In this document: positions 44,001 to 52,124 of the stretch, piece by piece
How the letters are laid out: each line of letters starts with the position of its first letter
Position numbering within the stretch: position 1 is the first letter of the stretch
From: Mesorhizobium loti
GTDB taxonomy: Bacteria; Pseudomonadota; Alphaproteobacteria; Rhizobiales; Rhizobiaceae
DNA length: 64,000 nucleotides
Reading direction: 5' to 3'
Assembly (NCBI RefSeq): GCF_002858745.1
Contig: NZ_PJRO01000002.1
Location: 407,006-471,005, forward strand
Translations under genes and position numbers: made by a program
Notes under the pieces: model-generated
The model's input: only the letters and a program-made list of their open reading frames with translations
The model's database searches: none
What the model was told of the DNA's origin: nothing

Positions 44001-44272
44001 ACCTGCATGTCGCTTTCTCGCGCCATGATGGCGAACGGACTTATGTGCAGGACCTTATCCGCAAGAACGGTGCAGCGGTCTGGGCGTTGATCGAAGCTGG
44101 TGCGCATATCTATGTCTGCGGCGACGGCAGCCGAATGGAACCAGACGTGAAGCGGGCGCTGACACGCCTCTATGTGGAGGAGACCGACGCCGACCCGCAG
44201 GCAGCCGATGCCTGGATCGAACGACTTGCCAAGGAAAACCGCTACGTGCTGGACGTTTGGGCCGGGAACTGA
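41057..44272 (+). CDS. Self-sufficient cytochrome P450 / NADPH-P450 reductase fusion (CYP102 type)
   Basis: 1071 residues, about the length of P450 BM3. The heme domain has the oxygen-binding helix AGHETTSGLM, the ESLRLWPT helix and heme ligand C411 in WGNGQRACIGRQF. From about residue 495 a flavodoxin domain (LYGSNLGTTEDLA; SYNGAPPDNA) is followed by an FAD domain (RYYSISSSP; GACSNHLA) and an NADPH domain (VGPGTGLAPFRAFLQER; FGCRHPEQDFLY; ending DVW). It should hydroxylate fatty acids or similar lipids in the cytoplasm. GAGGGAGG lies before the ATG. No BM3R1-type repressor is adjacent. It shares its promoter region with rirA. Confidence 0.95.
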   Translation: MAQDTGFGRIPGPPKKPIVGNMLTVDTETPLQSLMQLARELGPIFRLDMMGTPMVVVSGASLVEEICDESRFDKAVRGSLRRVRSAAGDGLFTAYTQEDNWTKAHNILLPTFAQRAMAGYLPLMQDIANQLCMKWERLNVDDDIDVVHDMTALALDTIGICGFDYRFNSFYRRDYHPFIDALTRTLETCMVQRGLPFEKVILRRRLEQLKTDVAFMSKLVDDIVRERRRGGGDQAQKDLLNFMLAGVDKTTGESLSDENIRYQIITFLIAGHETTSGLMSFTLYFLLNNPDVLERAYDEVDRVLGNDIGVMPTISQVNHLTYVQQVLNESLRLWPTAPAIGLYPYNDELLGSQYKVKKNTFTTLLTLMLHRDPSIWGAAPERFNPDHFTREAEASRPAHAFKPWGNGQRACIGRQFAMQEATLVIGMILQRFQLFDHQKYQLRIKETMSIKPDGFRMRVKPRPGRTRGAVVPGAALSEQATQMAPQVARRPKHGTPLTVLYGSNLGTTEDLARAITQAGELNGFDATMDELDARVGSLPTDGAVVIASASYNGAPPDNATRFMEWLETAGPDAANGVNYLVFGCGNRDWASTFQATPRRIDERLEALGAKRITQRGEGDAREDLDGQFQDWFKGLFPSLGEALGLDIDFSEQAEAEPLYQVEIISGQPVNPVVHQSGAVAMTVVGNRELQSPGSGRSTRHIEVALPEGAGYRAGDHLCVVPVNDPALVERVEKRFGFAHDAQVRLKTTGGRQAPFPADGPVPVRRILSDYVELQAVATRKQIQTMAAATRCPFTRPQLEALIAEAKDGVDPYKTEVFARRRSVLDLLEQFPACELSFGQYLEMLPLLAPRYYSISSSPFSGAGRCSITVSVVDGPARSGTGVYRGACSNHLAQAREGAVVYATTRETKAGFRLPDDLARPLVMVGPGTGLAPFRAFLQERAALAKAGRVLGPAKLFFGCRHPEQDFLYRDELEAMASAGLVDLHVAFSRHDGERTYVQDLIRKNGAAVWALIEAGAHIYVCGDGSRMEPDVKRALTRLYVEETDADPQAADAWIERLAKENRYVLDVWAGN

Positions 44273-44297
44273 CCGGGCGTGGTTGGTGATCTTACTT

Positions 44298-44311
44298 TAA
44301 CGTAAACGTTA
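44298..44311. promoter_or_regulatory. Inverted repeat upstream of the GNAT gene
   Basis: TAACG-TAAA-CGTTA, embedded in CTTTAACGTAAACGTTACG, resembles operators of some MerR-type regulators. It lies about 100 bp before the acetyltransferase start. No regulator gene is linked. Confidence 0.3.
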
Positions 44312-44408
44312 CGCTGCGTGATCTTGCAAACGATGGTGCGCTGCACAATATTAACGGCATTAGCAGCGTCGAGCACCGACTCGGGGAGGAACCCGCGAGG
44401 AGTGCGAC

Positions 44409-44969
44409 ATGGAAAGACAGATTACGAACACCGCTCCCCTGACGGGGACCATACGCCAGCTCAGGCCCTCCGAATTGTCGCGATTCCGCGACCATTTGCT
44501 AAGGTTGGACGCCGAAAGCCGGCGTGATCGCTTCAACGGGCTGACCGACGACGTCTTCATTGCCTCTTATGCCGAACGCAGCTTCACGGACGGCACCACG
44601 GTCATCGGCTATGTCGAGGACGACATGGTGCTGGGCGCGGCCGAGCTGCATGAGCGGCCAGAGGACGCCGAGCCGACCGCCGAGATCGCCTTCAGTGTCG
44701 AGCATCATCTGCAGCACCGCGGCATTGGCGGCCACCTGTTCGAGCGCCTGATCGCGCAGGCTCGCGGACTGGGCTACACCCGGCTGCGCGTTACCACCCA
44801 CCCGCAGAACCAGGCAATGAAGACGCTGGCCCGCCGTTACCGCGCCTCATTGAATTTCGTGGACGGCGAAACGGTCGGCACAATCGATCTCGAACCGGTC
44901 GACGATGATGTGCTGACGGCACTTCTGCCGATCCGTCCCCATACCGACGTTGCGCTGAGCAGGGCCTGA
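44409..44969 (+). CDS. GNAT-family N-acetyltransferase
   Basis: 186 residues. The acetyl-CoA binding motif A is QHRGIGGHLFERLIAQARG at about 100-118, with the preceding strand ELHERPEDAEPTAEIAFSV. The layout (RQLRPSELSRFRDHLLRLDAESRRDRF) matches GNAT proteins of unknown substrate common in rhizobia. GAGGAG is seven bases before the ATG. A strong terminator follows. Confidence 0.87.
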   Translation: MERQITNTAPLTGTIRQLRPSELSRFRDHLLRLDAESRRDRFNGLTDDVFIASYAERSFTDGTTVIGYVEDDMVLGAAELHERPEDAEPTAEIAFSVEHHLQHRGIGGHLFERLIAQARGLGYTRLRVTTHPQNQAMKTLARRYRASLNFVDGETVGTIDLEPVDDDVLTALLPIRPHTDVALSRA

Positions 44970-45010
44970 GACGTTCAGTCTTGTCTGCGGCAAGGCCGAC
45001 GGATTTCAAT

Positions 45011-45038
45011 AAAAAGGCCGCCTTGGGGCGGCCTTTTT
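45011..45038. terminator. Bidirectional rho-independent terminator
   Basis: AAAAAGGCCGCC-TTGG-GGCGGCCTTTTT: a perfect stem with A- and T-runs, between the GNAT gene and the converging exported-protein gene. Confidence 0.95.
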
Positions 45039-45068
45039 GCTTACCGGCTGATGCCGATGCCAGGGCAA

Positions 45069-46262
45069 TCAGTTGCCGTTGGCAGTAACGGTCACGCCGA
45101 GCGTTTTGGTGAGGTCGGCCGGGCTTGCCATGGCGCCAGCGGCGATCAGCGCGAACGGCACCGGGCTGGCCGGCTTGGCGGCGATCACCAGGTTCTGCGG
45201 GTTGTCGAGGTAGTCGCTGACAGCCTTGGTCACCTGAGCGGTCAGCTCGGGGTTGTTGATCTGCGCCATGCCGAACGGCACGATGGCCTTGGCCTGGTTG
45301 GCAATGTCCTTCGCCTGCATGTTCTGCTTCTTGGCGACGAATTCCAGCACCTTGTTGGTCAGCGAATTGTCGGCGAAGCGGATCGAGGCGCTGTTGAAGG
45401 TGAGCTGCTGCATCAGGCCGAGAACGGCCATGCCCTCAGCCGACTTGTCCGCGCCTTCCGGCGACGCCGCCATCTTCTTCTGGAGCTGCTGCAGCGACTT
45501 GATGAAGTCGGTGGTGTAGCCGCCAAGCGAGAAGGCCATGCCAAGTGTACCGGCATTGTCGACGGTGACGTCGTACTTCGACAGGTCCATCTTGCCGTCC
45601 TTCGGCTCCCAGGAGCCGGCCATGTCGAACTTGCCGGAAATGTTCTGGTAGCCAAGGCCGTCGATCATTGCCTTGGAGTCGGCGTCCTGCACCAGCGACA
45701 GGTCGCCGGTGAACTTCTCGGCGCCGCCGGTGAAGGTCAGCGCCTTGCCGTCAACCGGCGGAACGATGTCGACATTGGTGTTGGCAACCGAGAACGCGGT
45801 CTTGTCGCCGATCTTGACCGACAGGCTGTCGAGGTGGGCCGACTTGTACATCAGCAGCGAGGCGACAGGATCGGTGTTGCCTTCGCCGGGAATGGTCATG
45901 CCATTGATGACGAAGGGGCTCATCTCGAACTTGGCGCCGTCCTTCTCCTGGGTGAAAGCCTCAGTCGAAACGGTGTCGATGAGGTAGCCGCCATTGGCGT
46001 CGGTCACGTTCTTGAAGGTGACGTTGCCGATCTTCAGCGGTTCCTTGTCGCCTGCGGGAGCGATCGTCACGCCTTCCAGCACCATGCTGGAGGTGTCGCC
46101 GGAAACGCCGGTCCAGGCGAGGGTTACGCCCTGGTTCTCGAAAGAGGCCTTCAGGCGCTCGGCCACAGCCTTGGTATCTGCTGCAAAAGCCGAATTGAGC
46201 GGCAGGGCGAGAAGAAGCGCCGTGTAGGCGAACTTGCGAAGGGTTGAGCGGTGGATAGTCAT
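45069..46262 (-). CDS. Exported protein of unknown function
   Basis: 397 residues with a Sec signal (FAYTALLLALPLNSAFA). The mature part is rich in short beta-type segments with repeated VTF/ITI patterns (GVTIAPAGDKEPLKIGNVTFKNV) and resembles periplasmic proteins of the DUF945/AsmA-like kind, though no family can be assigned. The start at 46262 follows TGGAG; the longer frame adds 46 implausible residues. Single gene. The 370 bp between it and parC carry no convincing gene. Confidence 0.82.
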   Translation of the reverse strand: MTIHRSTLRKFAYTALLLALPLNSAFAADTKAVAERLKASFENQGVTLAWTGVSGDTSSMVLEGVTIAPAGDKEPLKIGNVTFKNVTDANGGYLIDTVSTEAFTQEKDGAKFEMSPFVINGMTIPGEGNTDPVASLLMYKSAHLDSLSVKIGDKTAFSVANTNVDIVPPVDGKALTFTGGAEKFTGDLSLVQDADSKAMIDGLGYQNISGKFDMAGSWEPKDGKMDLSKYDVTVDNAGTLGMAFSLGGYTTDFIKSLQQLQKKMAASPEGADKSAEGMAVLGLMQQLTFNSASIRFADNSLTNKVLEFVAKKQNMQAKDIANQAKAIVPFGMAQINNPELTAQVTKAVSDYLDNPQNLVIAAKPASPVPFALIAAGAMASPADLTKTLGVTVTANGN

Positions 46263-46632
46263 CGCGTGCTCCAAAAGTGACAGAGTCTGTCCAGAAAATC
46301 TGTTCGTATTTGCACCTTCACCCGTCCGCAACGAACTGGGCCGGAAGAAGGCATTCCCGCCAGAAAGGCCAACATTCACGGAAAAAGACAGATCCGGCAA
46401 GTCGGCAGCGGCAAGGCGCGGTCCTTACGTCATGGCGGCTGCCCACGCAACATCCCGCATCGACGCGCCGTCGCTTAAACGGCTCATGTTACAGTTTCAT
46501 GGCAGCGGTTTGGTGCCGCGGGCAGGGGAAATGTTGCCAATGCACTTGCCCGCCGCTTTTCGTGAAGCGGTTTGGAATGACTTGACCTGCACACCTCTTG
46601 TCGCGAATCACCCTCTCAGCTAGTCCAAACCC

Positions 46633-48891
46633 ATGGGAAAGAGCCTTTTGCCGCCTGACAATGGCGGTCACGACAACATCGAACCGGTCGACCTGAAGAA
46701 GGCGTTGGAAGATCGCTATCTTTCATACGCGCTCTCGACGATCATGAATCGCGCCCTGCCCGACGTGCGCGACGGGCTGAAGCCGGTGCACCGGCGCATC
46801 ATGCATGCCATGCGGCTGTTGCGCCTCAATCCCGACCAGGGTTTTGCCAAATGCGCCCGTATCGTCGGCGAGGTGATGGGTAAATTCCACCCGCACGGCG
46901 ACCAGTCGATCTACGATGCGCTGGTGCGTCTCGCGCAGGATTTCTCCATGCGCTACCCGCTGGTCGACGGGCAGGGCAATTTCGGCAACATCGACGGCGA
47001 TAACGCCGCCGCCATGCGTTACACCGAAGCGCGCATGACGGATGTGGCGACGGAACTGCTCGCCGGCATCACCGAGGACGCTGTTGATTATCGCCCGACC
47101 TATAATGAAGAGGACGAGGAACCGGTCGTTTTGCCGGGCGCGTTCCCGAACCTGCTTGCCAACGGTTCATCCGGCATCGCCGTCGGCATGGCGACATCGG
47201 TACCACCGCACAATTTGGCAGAGCTGTGCGATGCTGCGCTTCACCTGATCGATCATCCAGACGCTTCTGTCGCCAAGCTCGTGGAGTTCGTGCAGGGACC
47301 TGATTTCCCGACCGGCGGTATCATCGTCGACAGCCGCCAATCCATTCTCGATGCATACGAAACGGGCCGGGGCGGCTTCCGCGTCCGTTCGAAATGGAAC
47401 CAGGAGGACCAGGGCAGGGGCACCTGGGTGATCGCGGTCACCGAGATCCCTTATGGCGTGCAGAAGTCGCGGTTGATCGAAAAGATCGCCGAGCTGCTGA
47501 TGGCCAGGAAGCTGCCGCTCCTGGAAGATATCCGTGATGAAAGTGCGGAGGACATCCGCGTCGTCCTGGTGCCGAAGAGCCGCACGGTCGATCCGGGCCT
47601 CCTGATGGAATCGCTGTTCAAGCTCACCGAGCTCGAGAGCCGCTTCCCGCTCAACATGAACGTGTTGTCGCGTGGCAAGGTGCCGAACGTGCTCTCGCTC
47701 AAGGGCGTGCTGCAGGAATGGCTGGACCATCGCCGCGAAGTGCTGGTGCGGCGCTCGAAGCACCGGCTGGGCGAAATCGAAAAGCGCCTGGAAATCCTGG
47801 CCGGCTATCTGATCGCCTATCTCAACATCGACGAGGTAATCCGGATCATCCGCGAGGAGGACGAGCCCAAGCAGGTGATGATGGCGCGCTGGTCGCTGAC
47901 CGACGTGCAGGCCGAAGCCATTCTCAACATGCGGCTGCGCGCTCTGCGCAAGCTCGAGGAATTCGAAATCCGCAAGGAGTTCGACGGGCTTTCGGAGGAG
48001 AAGAAGCAGATCGAATCGCTGCTCGCGTCCGTTGAAAAGCAGTGGAAGACCATCGCTTGGGAAATCCAGAAGATCCGCCGCGATTTCGGACCCGAAGAGA
48101 ACAAGGAGCTCGGTCCGCGTCGCACCCAGTTCGCCGATGCACCCGAGCATGATCTGACCGATATCGCGCATGCGATGATCGAGAAGGAGCCGGTGACCGT
48201 GGTGGTATCGGAAAAGGGCTGGCTGCGCGCCATGAAAGGCCACCTGACCGATCATTCGCTGTTCAGCTTCAAGGAAGGCGACGGGCTGAAGCTCGCCTTC
48301 CATGCCCAGACCACCGACAAGATCCTCATCTTCACCACCGGCGGCAAGTTCTACACGATTGGGGCCGACCGATTGCCGGGTGGCCGCGGCCATGGCGAGC
48401 CTATCCGCATTATTGTCGACATGGAGAATGATCAGGACATCGTCACAGCCTTTGTCCACGATCCGAAGCGGAAGCTGCTCCTGGTCTCGCACCAGGGCAA
48501 CGGTTTTGTGGTTTCCGAGGAGGAGGTTGTCGCCAATACCCGCAAGGGCAAGCAGGTGATGAACGTCAAGACGCCTGACGAGGCCAAGCGATGCTTGCCG
48601 GCGACCGGCGACCATGTCGCCATTGTCGGGGACAACCGCAAGATGCTGGTGTTTGCGCTGTCTGAAATTCCTGAAATGGCACGCGGCAAGGGCGTTCGCC
48701 TGCAGAAGTACAAGGACGGCGGTGTTCTCGACGTGAAGACCTTTGTCATGGAAAGTGGTCTGTCCTGGCAGGACTCGGCCGATCGCACCTTCACCCGGCC
48801 GCGCGAGGAATTGGCCGAGTGGATCGGCAATCGGGCGGCCGCCGGCCGCATGGTGCCGAAGGGCTTTCCGCGTACCGGCAAGTTTGGTTGA
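46633..48891 (+). CDS. parC: DNA topoisomerase IV subunit A
   Basis: 752 residues. The winged-helix catalytic core has [14 protein letters not shown], the quinolone-resistance region [15 protein letters not shown], and the DNA-cleaving Y130 in [12 protein letters not shown], followed by the coiled coil and a beta-propeller C-terminal domain. The length and shorter C-terminal domain favour ParC over GyrA. With ParE it unlinks daughter chromosomes. No clear ribosome site before the ATG. A weak hairpin follows. Confidence 0.96.
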   Translation: MGKSLLPPDNGGHDNIEPVDLKKALEDRYLSYALSTIMNRALPDVRDGLKPVHRRIMHAMRLLRLNPDQGFAKCARIVGEVMGKFHPHGDQSIYDALVRLAQDFSMRYPLVDGQGNFGNIDGDNAAAMRYTEARMTDVATELLAGITEDAVDYRPTYNEEDEEPVVLPGAFPNLLANGSSGIAVGMATSVPPHNLAELCDAALHLIDHPDASVAKLVEFVQGPDFPTGGIIVDSRQSILDAYETGRGGFRVRSKWNQEDQGRGTWVIAVTEIPYGVQKSRLIEKIAELLMARKLPLLEDIRDESAEDIRVVLVPKSRTVDPGLLMESLFKLTELESRFPLNMNVLSRGKVPNVLSLKGVLQEWLDHRREVLVRRSKHRLGEIEKRLEILAGYLIAYLNIDEVIRIIREEDEPKQVMMARWSLTDVQAEAILNMRLRALRKLEEFEIRKEFDGLSEEKKQIESLLASVEKQWKTIAWEIQKIRRDFGPEENKELGPRRTQFADAPEHDLTDIAHAMIEKEPVTVVVSEKGWLRAMKGHLTDHSLFSFKEGDGLKLAFHAQTTDKILIFTTGGKFYTIGADRLPGGRGHGEPIRIIVDMENDQDIVTAFVHDPKRKLLLVSHQGNGFVVSEEEVVANTRKGKQVMNVKTPDEAKRCLPATGDHVAIVGDNRKMLVFALSEIPEMARGKGVRLQKYKDGGVLDVKTFVMESGLSWQDSADRTFTRPREELAEWIGNRAAAGRMVPKGFPRTGKFG

Positions 48892-48901
48892 TTTTTGCGA
48901 A

Positions 48902-48928
48902 GCGCGAATCCTTTTGCGGGATTTGCGC
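48902..48928 (+). terminator. Weak hairpin after parC
   Basis: GCGCGAATCC and GGATTTGCGC form a 10-bp stem with one wobble around TTTTGCG. The T-run after it is poor. Confidence 0.4.
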
Positions 48929-48976
48929 CTCTTGTCCCTGAAACCGGCGTGGTGCCGATGACAGGAGAGACAAGAC

Positions 48977-49180
48977 ATGGCCTTCTACCGCAAGAACATC
49001 GGTGGCTTGCATCAGGTGATGCGGATCGTTATCGGGGCAGTGGCGGCGGCTGCGGCGGTGGTCTGGTTCGCAGCCCCCGTCAGCTATCTGGGAGCCGTGG
49101 CCGGTGTAGCGTTGGCGTTGTCAGGACTGTTCGGCTATTGTCCAATGTGTGCCATGGCAGGGCTTGGGCGGCAACGATAG
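48977..49180 (+). CDS. Small DUF2892 (YgaP-like) membrane protein
   Basis: 67 residues: two membrane helices (about 14-31 and 35-52) and a CPMC motif (C55, C58) at the cytoplasmic or periplasmic edge, the DUF2892 pattern. In some proteins this domain is attached to rhodanese. AGGAGAG precedes the ATG. The ECF sigma-factor gene starts 7 bp after its stop, so they probably share an mRNA. Confidence 0.87.
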   Translation: MAFYRKNIGGLHQVMRIVIGAVAAAAAVVWFAAPVSYLGAVAGVALALSGLFGYCPMCAMAGLGRQR

Positions 49181-49187
49181 GCCCCAG

Positions 49188-49709
49188 ATGAATGGCGTTC
49201 CTTCCCGTCTTTTCGACGCTGCACGGTCGGGAGATCGCGAGGCGATCGTCAAAGTGCTTGAGATCGCCCAGCCCGACATTCGCCGTTACGCTCGCTCGAC
49301 TTGCAGAGGCTCTGCCGATGCGGAGGACGCGGCGCAGGAGGCCTTATGGCAATTGTCACGCAAGATTGGCACAATCCGCTCCCTGAGCGCCTTCTCCGCA
49401 TGGCTTTTCACGGTGGTGCGGCGAGAGTGCATAAGGCTGGCGCGTGCCTTGCGCTTACATCCCCCGCAATCGCTGGCGGAGCTCGATCTGGAGCGGTCCT
49501 TCGGTGCGCGTCCGCAAGCCGAGCTCGCGCTGGATATTGCCGCAGCGATTGAAGCCTTGCCGCCACATTATCGCGAGGTCTTGCTGTTGCGCGATCTGCG
49601 CGAGATGACGATCGACGAGATCGCGGCCAGCCTTGGCGAAACACGTCAGGCCATCAAGGCGAAACTCCATCGTGGGCGCCTATTGGTGAGGGAATATCTT
49701 TCGGATTGA
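49188..49709 (+). CDS. ECF-type RNA polymerase sigma factor
   Basis: 173 residues with sigma region 2 (RRYARSTCRGSADAEDAAQEALWQL; SAFSAWLFTVVRRE) and region 4 (IEALPPHYREVLLLRDLREMTIDEIAASLGETRQAIKAKLHRGR). It would direct RNA polymerase to a stress regulon. No anti-sigma gene follows; the only partner in the unit is the DUF2892 membrane protein upstream, which might serve as a sensor. ATG 49188 is used; the longer frame overlaps the upstream gene. Confidence 0.9.
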   Translation: MNGVPSRLFDAARSGDREAIVKVLEIAQPDIRRYARSTCRGSADAEDAAQEALWQLSRKIGTIRSLSAFSAWLFTVVRRECIRLARALRLHPPQSLAELDLERSFGARPQAELALDIAAAIEALPPHYREVLLLRDLREMTIDEIAASLGETRQAIKAKLHRGRLLVREYLSD

Positions 49710-49854
49710 GGCGATGCCTGCCGCCTCGCGTGTCCCGATGCGGGTCCGGCTCCATGCGGAGTGACGGCGTTATAATCCGCGTGTCAAAGATGCCGCCACT
49801 TCTTGACGCTCGCAACCGGCTCTCTACCTTGGTCCGCTAATATTCGAGGGCGGA

Positions 49855-50625
49855 GTGTTGTTGATGCCGGTCATCTTGCGTGCTGCGCTGTTCTTTTGGC
49901 TGGCCGCTTGCACGCCGGTTGGCGCCGTTGAACGTACCATTTTCCTAACTTTCGACGACGGCCCTCTCAATGGCACCGGCAATATCCTCGACGTTTTGGA
50001 AACCCAGCAGGTGCCGGCAACTATGTTCATGGTCGGCCAGCATGTGCTGGCCGGTCCAGACCGCGGGGCCTTGCTCAAGCGCGCGAAATCATTGCCGCTG
50101 GTAACGGTGGGCAACCACAGTTTCAGCCATGCCAACAACCGCTACCAGCGTTTCTACGCCGATACGGAGGAGGTTGTCGCCGACATGCTGAAGGCGAATG
50201 GGGTGCTTGGCCTCAAATCACCGCCGCCCATTCCGGCGCGGCTGCCGGGTCGCGATGTTTTCAGGCTGCAATATATGTCGCGGGACGATTTCGGCCTCAG
50301 CCTGGAGGAAGCGCAGCGTGAGCAGGTGGATTTCGAGTTCGTCGCCGCTTCGGGCTTTCATCTCTATGGCTGGGATTTCGAATGGGTGCATGAAGACAGC
50401 GGCAAGCCGGTGCAGTCGGTCGAGCGGCTGATCGACGAGATCGAGCACTTGTTCTCGGCTGGGAGAACGATCGGCAAGAACAAACTCATCCTGCTCATGC
50501 ACGATGAGATGTTCCAGGATGTCTTCCAGGGCAAGGACAAGCTGACGGCGCTGGTCGCTGGCTTGCGGGCCAAAGGTTATGCCTTTGGCCACATCGTCGA
50601 CTATGACACCGAGACGAGCCCGTAG
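49855..50625 (+). CDS. Exported polysaccharide deacetylase (NodB-like)
   Basis: 256 residues with a signal peptide or lipoprotein-like start (ALFFWLAACTPVGA). The NodB-domain motifs are FLTFDDGPLNGTGN (catalytic Asp pair) and NHSFSHAN (metal His pair). It removes acetyl groups from a surface or cell-wall polysaccharide in the periplasm. GTG 49855 after GAGGGCGGA is used; ATG 49864 is an alternative. The A-C-T in LAACT could be a lipobox. Confidence 0.88.
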   Translation: MLLMPVILRAALFFWLAACTPVGAVERTIFLTFDDGPLNGTGNILDVLETQQVPATMFMVGQHVLAGPDRGALLKRAKSLPLVTVGNHSFSHANNRYQRFYADTEEVVADMLKANGVLGLKSPPPIPARLPGRDVFRLQYMSRDDFGLSLEEAQREQVDFEFVAASGFHLYGWDFEWVHEDSGKPVQSVERLIDEIEHLFSAGRTIGKNKLILLMHDEMFQDVFQGKDKLTALVAGLRAKGYAFGHIVDYDTETSP

Positions 50626-50648
50626 ATTCGCCTCAAAGTTGGTATAGT

Positions 50649-51062
50649 TCAGGCGGCGATGTCAGGCAGTGCGCGAACGATCGCATCGGCTTCGCGTTGC
50701 TTGGCCAGTGGCCCATACTGTTCCGACCACTCGACCAACGCCTTGAAGGCAGGTTTCAGGCGCTGAGCACCTTCGCTGACCTCGTATTCCACCCTGAGCA
50801 CATTCTCGGCATAGACAGTGCGGCTGATCAGCCCATCGGCTTCCATCTCGCGCAGGCGCAACGTCAACATATGCTGGGTAATGCCTGGAAGACTGCGCCT
50901 CAACTCGCCAAAACGGTGCCGGCGCTGGGCGAGTATCCAGAGGATCTCTATCTTCCACTTGCCAGCGAGGGGGCGCATGGCCTCGATGAGTTTCAGATAG
51001 GGGGCGTCGCCATTCGCGATCGGGTGGGGCGCCTGATCGGTGGATGGGTACATCGGTTTCAT
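50649..51062 (-). CDS. HxlR-family transcriptional regulator
   Basis: 137 residues with the HxlR winged helix: LAGKWKIEILWILAQRRHRFGELRRSLPGITQHMLTLRLREMEADGLISR, then the beta-wing RVEYEVSEGAQRLKP. No Cys in the usual redox-sensing N-terminal place. It stands between a converging deacetylase and a dispersed repeat; target unknown. Confidence 0.88.
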   Translation of the reverse strand: MKPMYPSTDQAPHPIANGDAPYLKLIEAMRPLAGKWKIEILWILAQRRHRFGELRRSLPGITQHMLTLRLREMEADGLISRTVYAENVLRVEYEVSEGAQRLKPAFKALVEWSEQYGPLAKQREADAIVRALPDIAA

Positions 51063-51093
51063 CTCTCGCTGCAGTGGATAGAATGTAACAAGC

Positions 51094-51197
51094 GCTAGGG
51101 CAATTCCAGGAAAAGTGCGTAGCGGTTTTCCATCCGGAATTGCGTGAAAACAAAGAGTTAGAGCGTTTCCGGTTTCCGAAAAAACAGAAACGCCCTA
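51094..51197 (-). repeat. Dispersed hairpin repeat, copy 4
   Basis: Starts CTAGGGCAATTCCAGG and ends with arms TTAGAGCGTTTC and GAAACGCCCTAA. It lies in the 259-bp divergent region between the HxlR and TetR genes. Confidence 0.85.
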
Positions 51198-51267
51198 ATG
51201 AACGAACTCGCGCGATTTTCGTTGCCTGACTTTTGTCAGGAGTGTTTCGCGCAGCTCAACATTGACC

Positions 51268-51308
51268 GAGAATGATCACTCGCATAAATTGAGAATGATC
51301 ATTCGCAT
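51268..51308. promoter_or_regulatory. Two tandem operator-like sites before the TetR gene
   Basis: GAGAATGATCACTCGCAT (51268-51285) and GAGAATGATCATTCGCAT (51291-51308) are direct repeats 23 bp apart, each centred on GAATGATCATTC or a one-base variant. They end 14 bp before the TetR start, as expected for autorepression. Confidence 0.7.
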
Positions 51309-51321
51309 TTCGGAAATAGCA

Positions 51322-51987
51322 ATGAAAACCGCATTTGGCAATATCGAGATGCTGCTGGAAGCCGAGATTGACGAGGGCAGGGCGCTGTCGCGCGCCGAAC
51401 GCCGCCAACTTCAGGTTCAGCGCGTTCTCGAAGCGGCCAAGACTTGCTTCGCCCGTGAAGGGTTTCAAGGTGCGTCGATGCAGCAGATCTGCGCCGAGGC
51501 GAGCATGAGTCCCGGCGCGCTCTATCGTTATTTTGTCTCCAAGGAAGCGATCATCGAGGAGATTTGCGCGGCGGCCAGGCGGGATGATGAAGAGAAGCTC
51601 GCTGAGATGCTGACGAAGCGGGATGTCATCGAGGGCATGGTGTTTGGCTCGATGACCCATATTCGCTTCGTGCACGAGACAGATGCCGCTGCATTGATCG
51701 CGCAGTTTCACGCCGAGGCGACGCGCAGCGAAAGCGTGCGATTGATCTATTGCAACCATATGGCCGAAGTGCGCGCGATCTTCCTCAACTATCTGGGGGC
51801 GGCACTCGCTCGCGGCGAAATCGATCCGCTGTTCGAGCTCGAAACTCTGGTGCCGGCACTGATGTCGATTATCCAGGGCATCGCCAACAACGATTTACCC
51901 GCCAATGGTGTCGCGTTGGACAAGGTGGAGACTGTTGTGCGCACCGTGATGGTCTCCATGTTACGGCCGACCCAGGAGACTGCCTGA
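51322..51987 (+). CDS. TetR-family transcriptional regulator
   Basis: 221 residues: helix-turn-helix RVLEAAKTCFAREGFQGASMQQICAEASMSPGALYRYFVSKEAI and a helical ligand domain with TetR_C-type features. The ATG at 51322 is chosen because the tandem operator lies just upstream; an earlier frame from 51262 would code through the operator. No obvious efflux or enzyme gene is next to it except the AI-2E exporter 137 bp downstream. Confidence 0.9.
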   Translation: MKTAFGNIEMLLEAEIDEGRALSRAERRQLQVQRVLEAAKTCFAREGFQGASMQQICAEASMSPGALYRYFVSKEAIIEEICAAARRDDEEKLAEMLTKRDVIEGMVFGSMTHIRFVHETDAAALIAQFHAEATRSESVRLIYCNHMAEVRAIFLNYLGAALARGEIDPLFELETLVPALMSIIQGIANNDLPANGVALDKVETVVRTVMVSMLRPTQETA

Positions 51988-52124
51988 TCCTTTCTCCTGT
52001 CAAGAAACAGCGGTGGCTGACAGGAATTCACCCGCGATTGGCTTATGGTCACGATTGCTGCACTATCGTTTGGCATAATGGCAAATGGCGCGGGTGTTGA
52101 TGCGCCGCTGTCGATTCGGGGTAC

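Noticed and set aside
45051..46247. 398-residue open frame antisense to the exported protein at 45069
   Set aside because: The minus-strand frame has a signal peptide and ribosome site; the plus frame has neither.
46263..46632. 370-bp gap before parC with a frame ending at 46623
   Set aside because: The frame starts within the opposite gene and has no ribosome site or family; I see no gene, repeat or RNA here beyond promoter sequence.
47167..48978. 603-residue open frame antisense to parC
   Set aside because: ParC motifs on the plus strand are unambiguous.
51268..51308. Possible CRISPR from the repeated 18-mer
   Set aside because: Only two units with a 5-bp gap, each palindromic, next to a TetR start: an operator.
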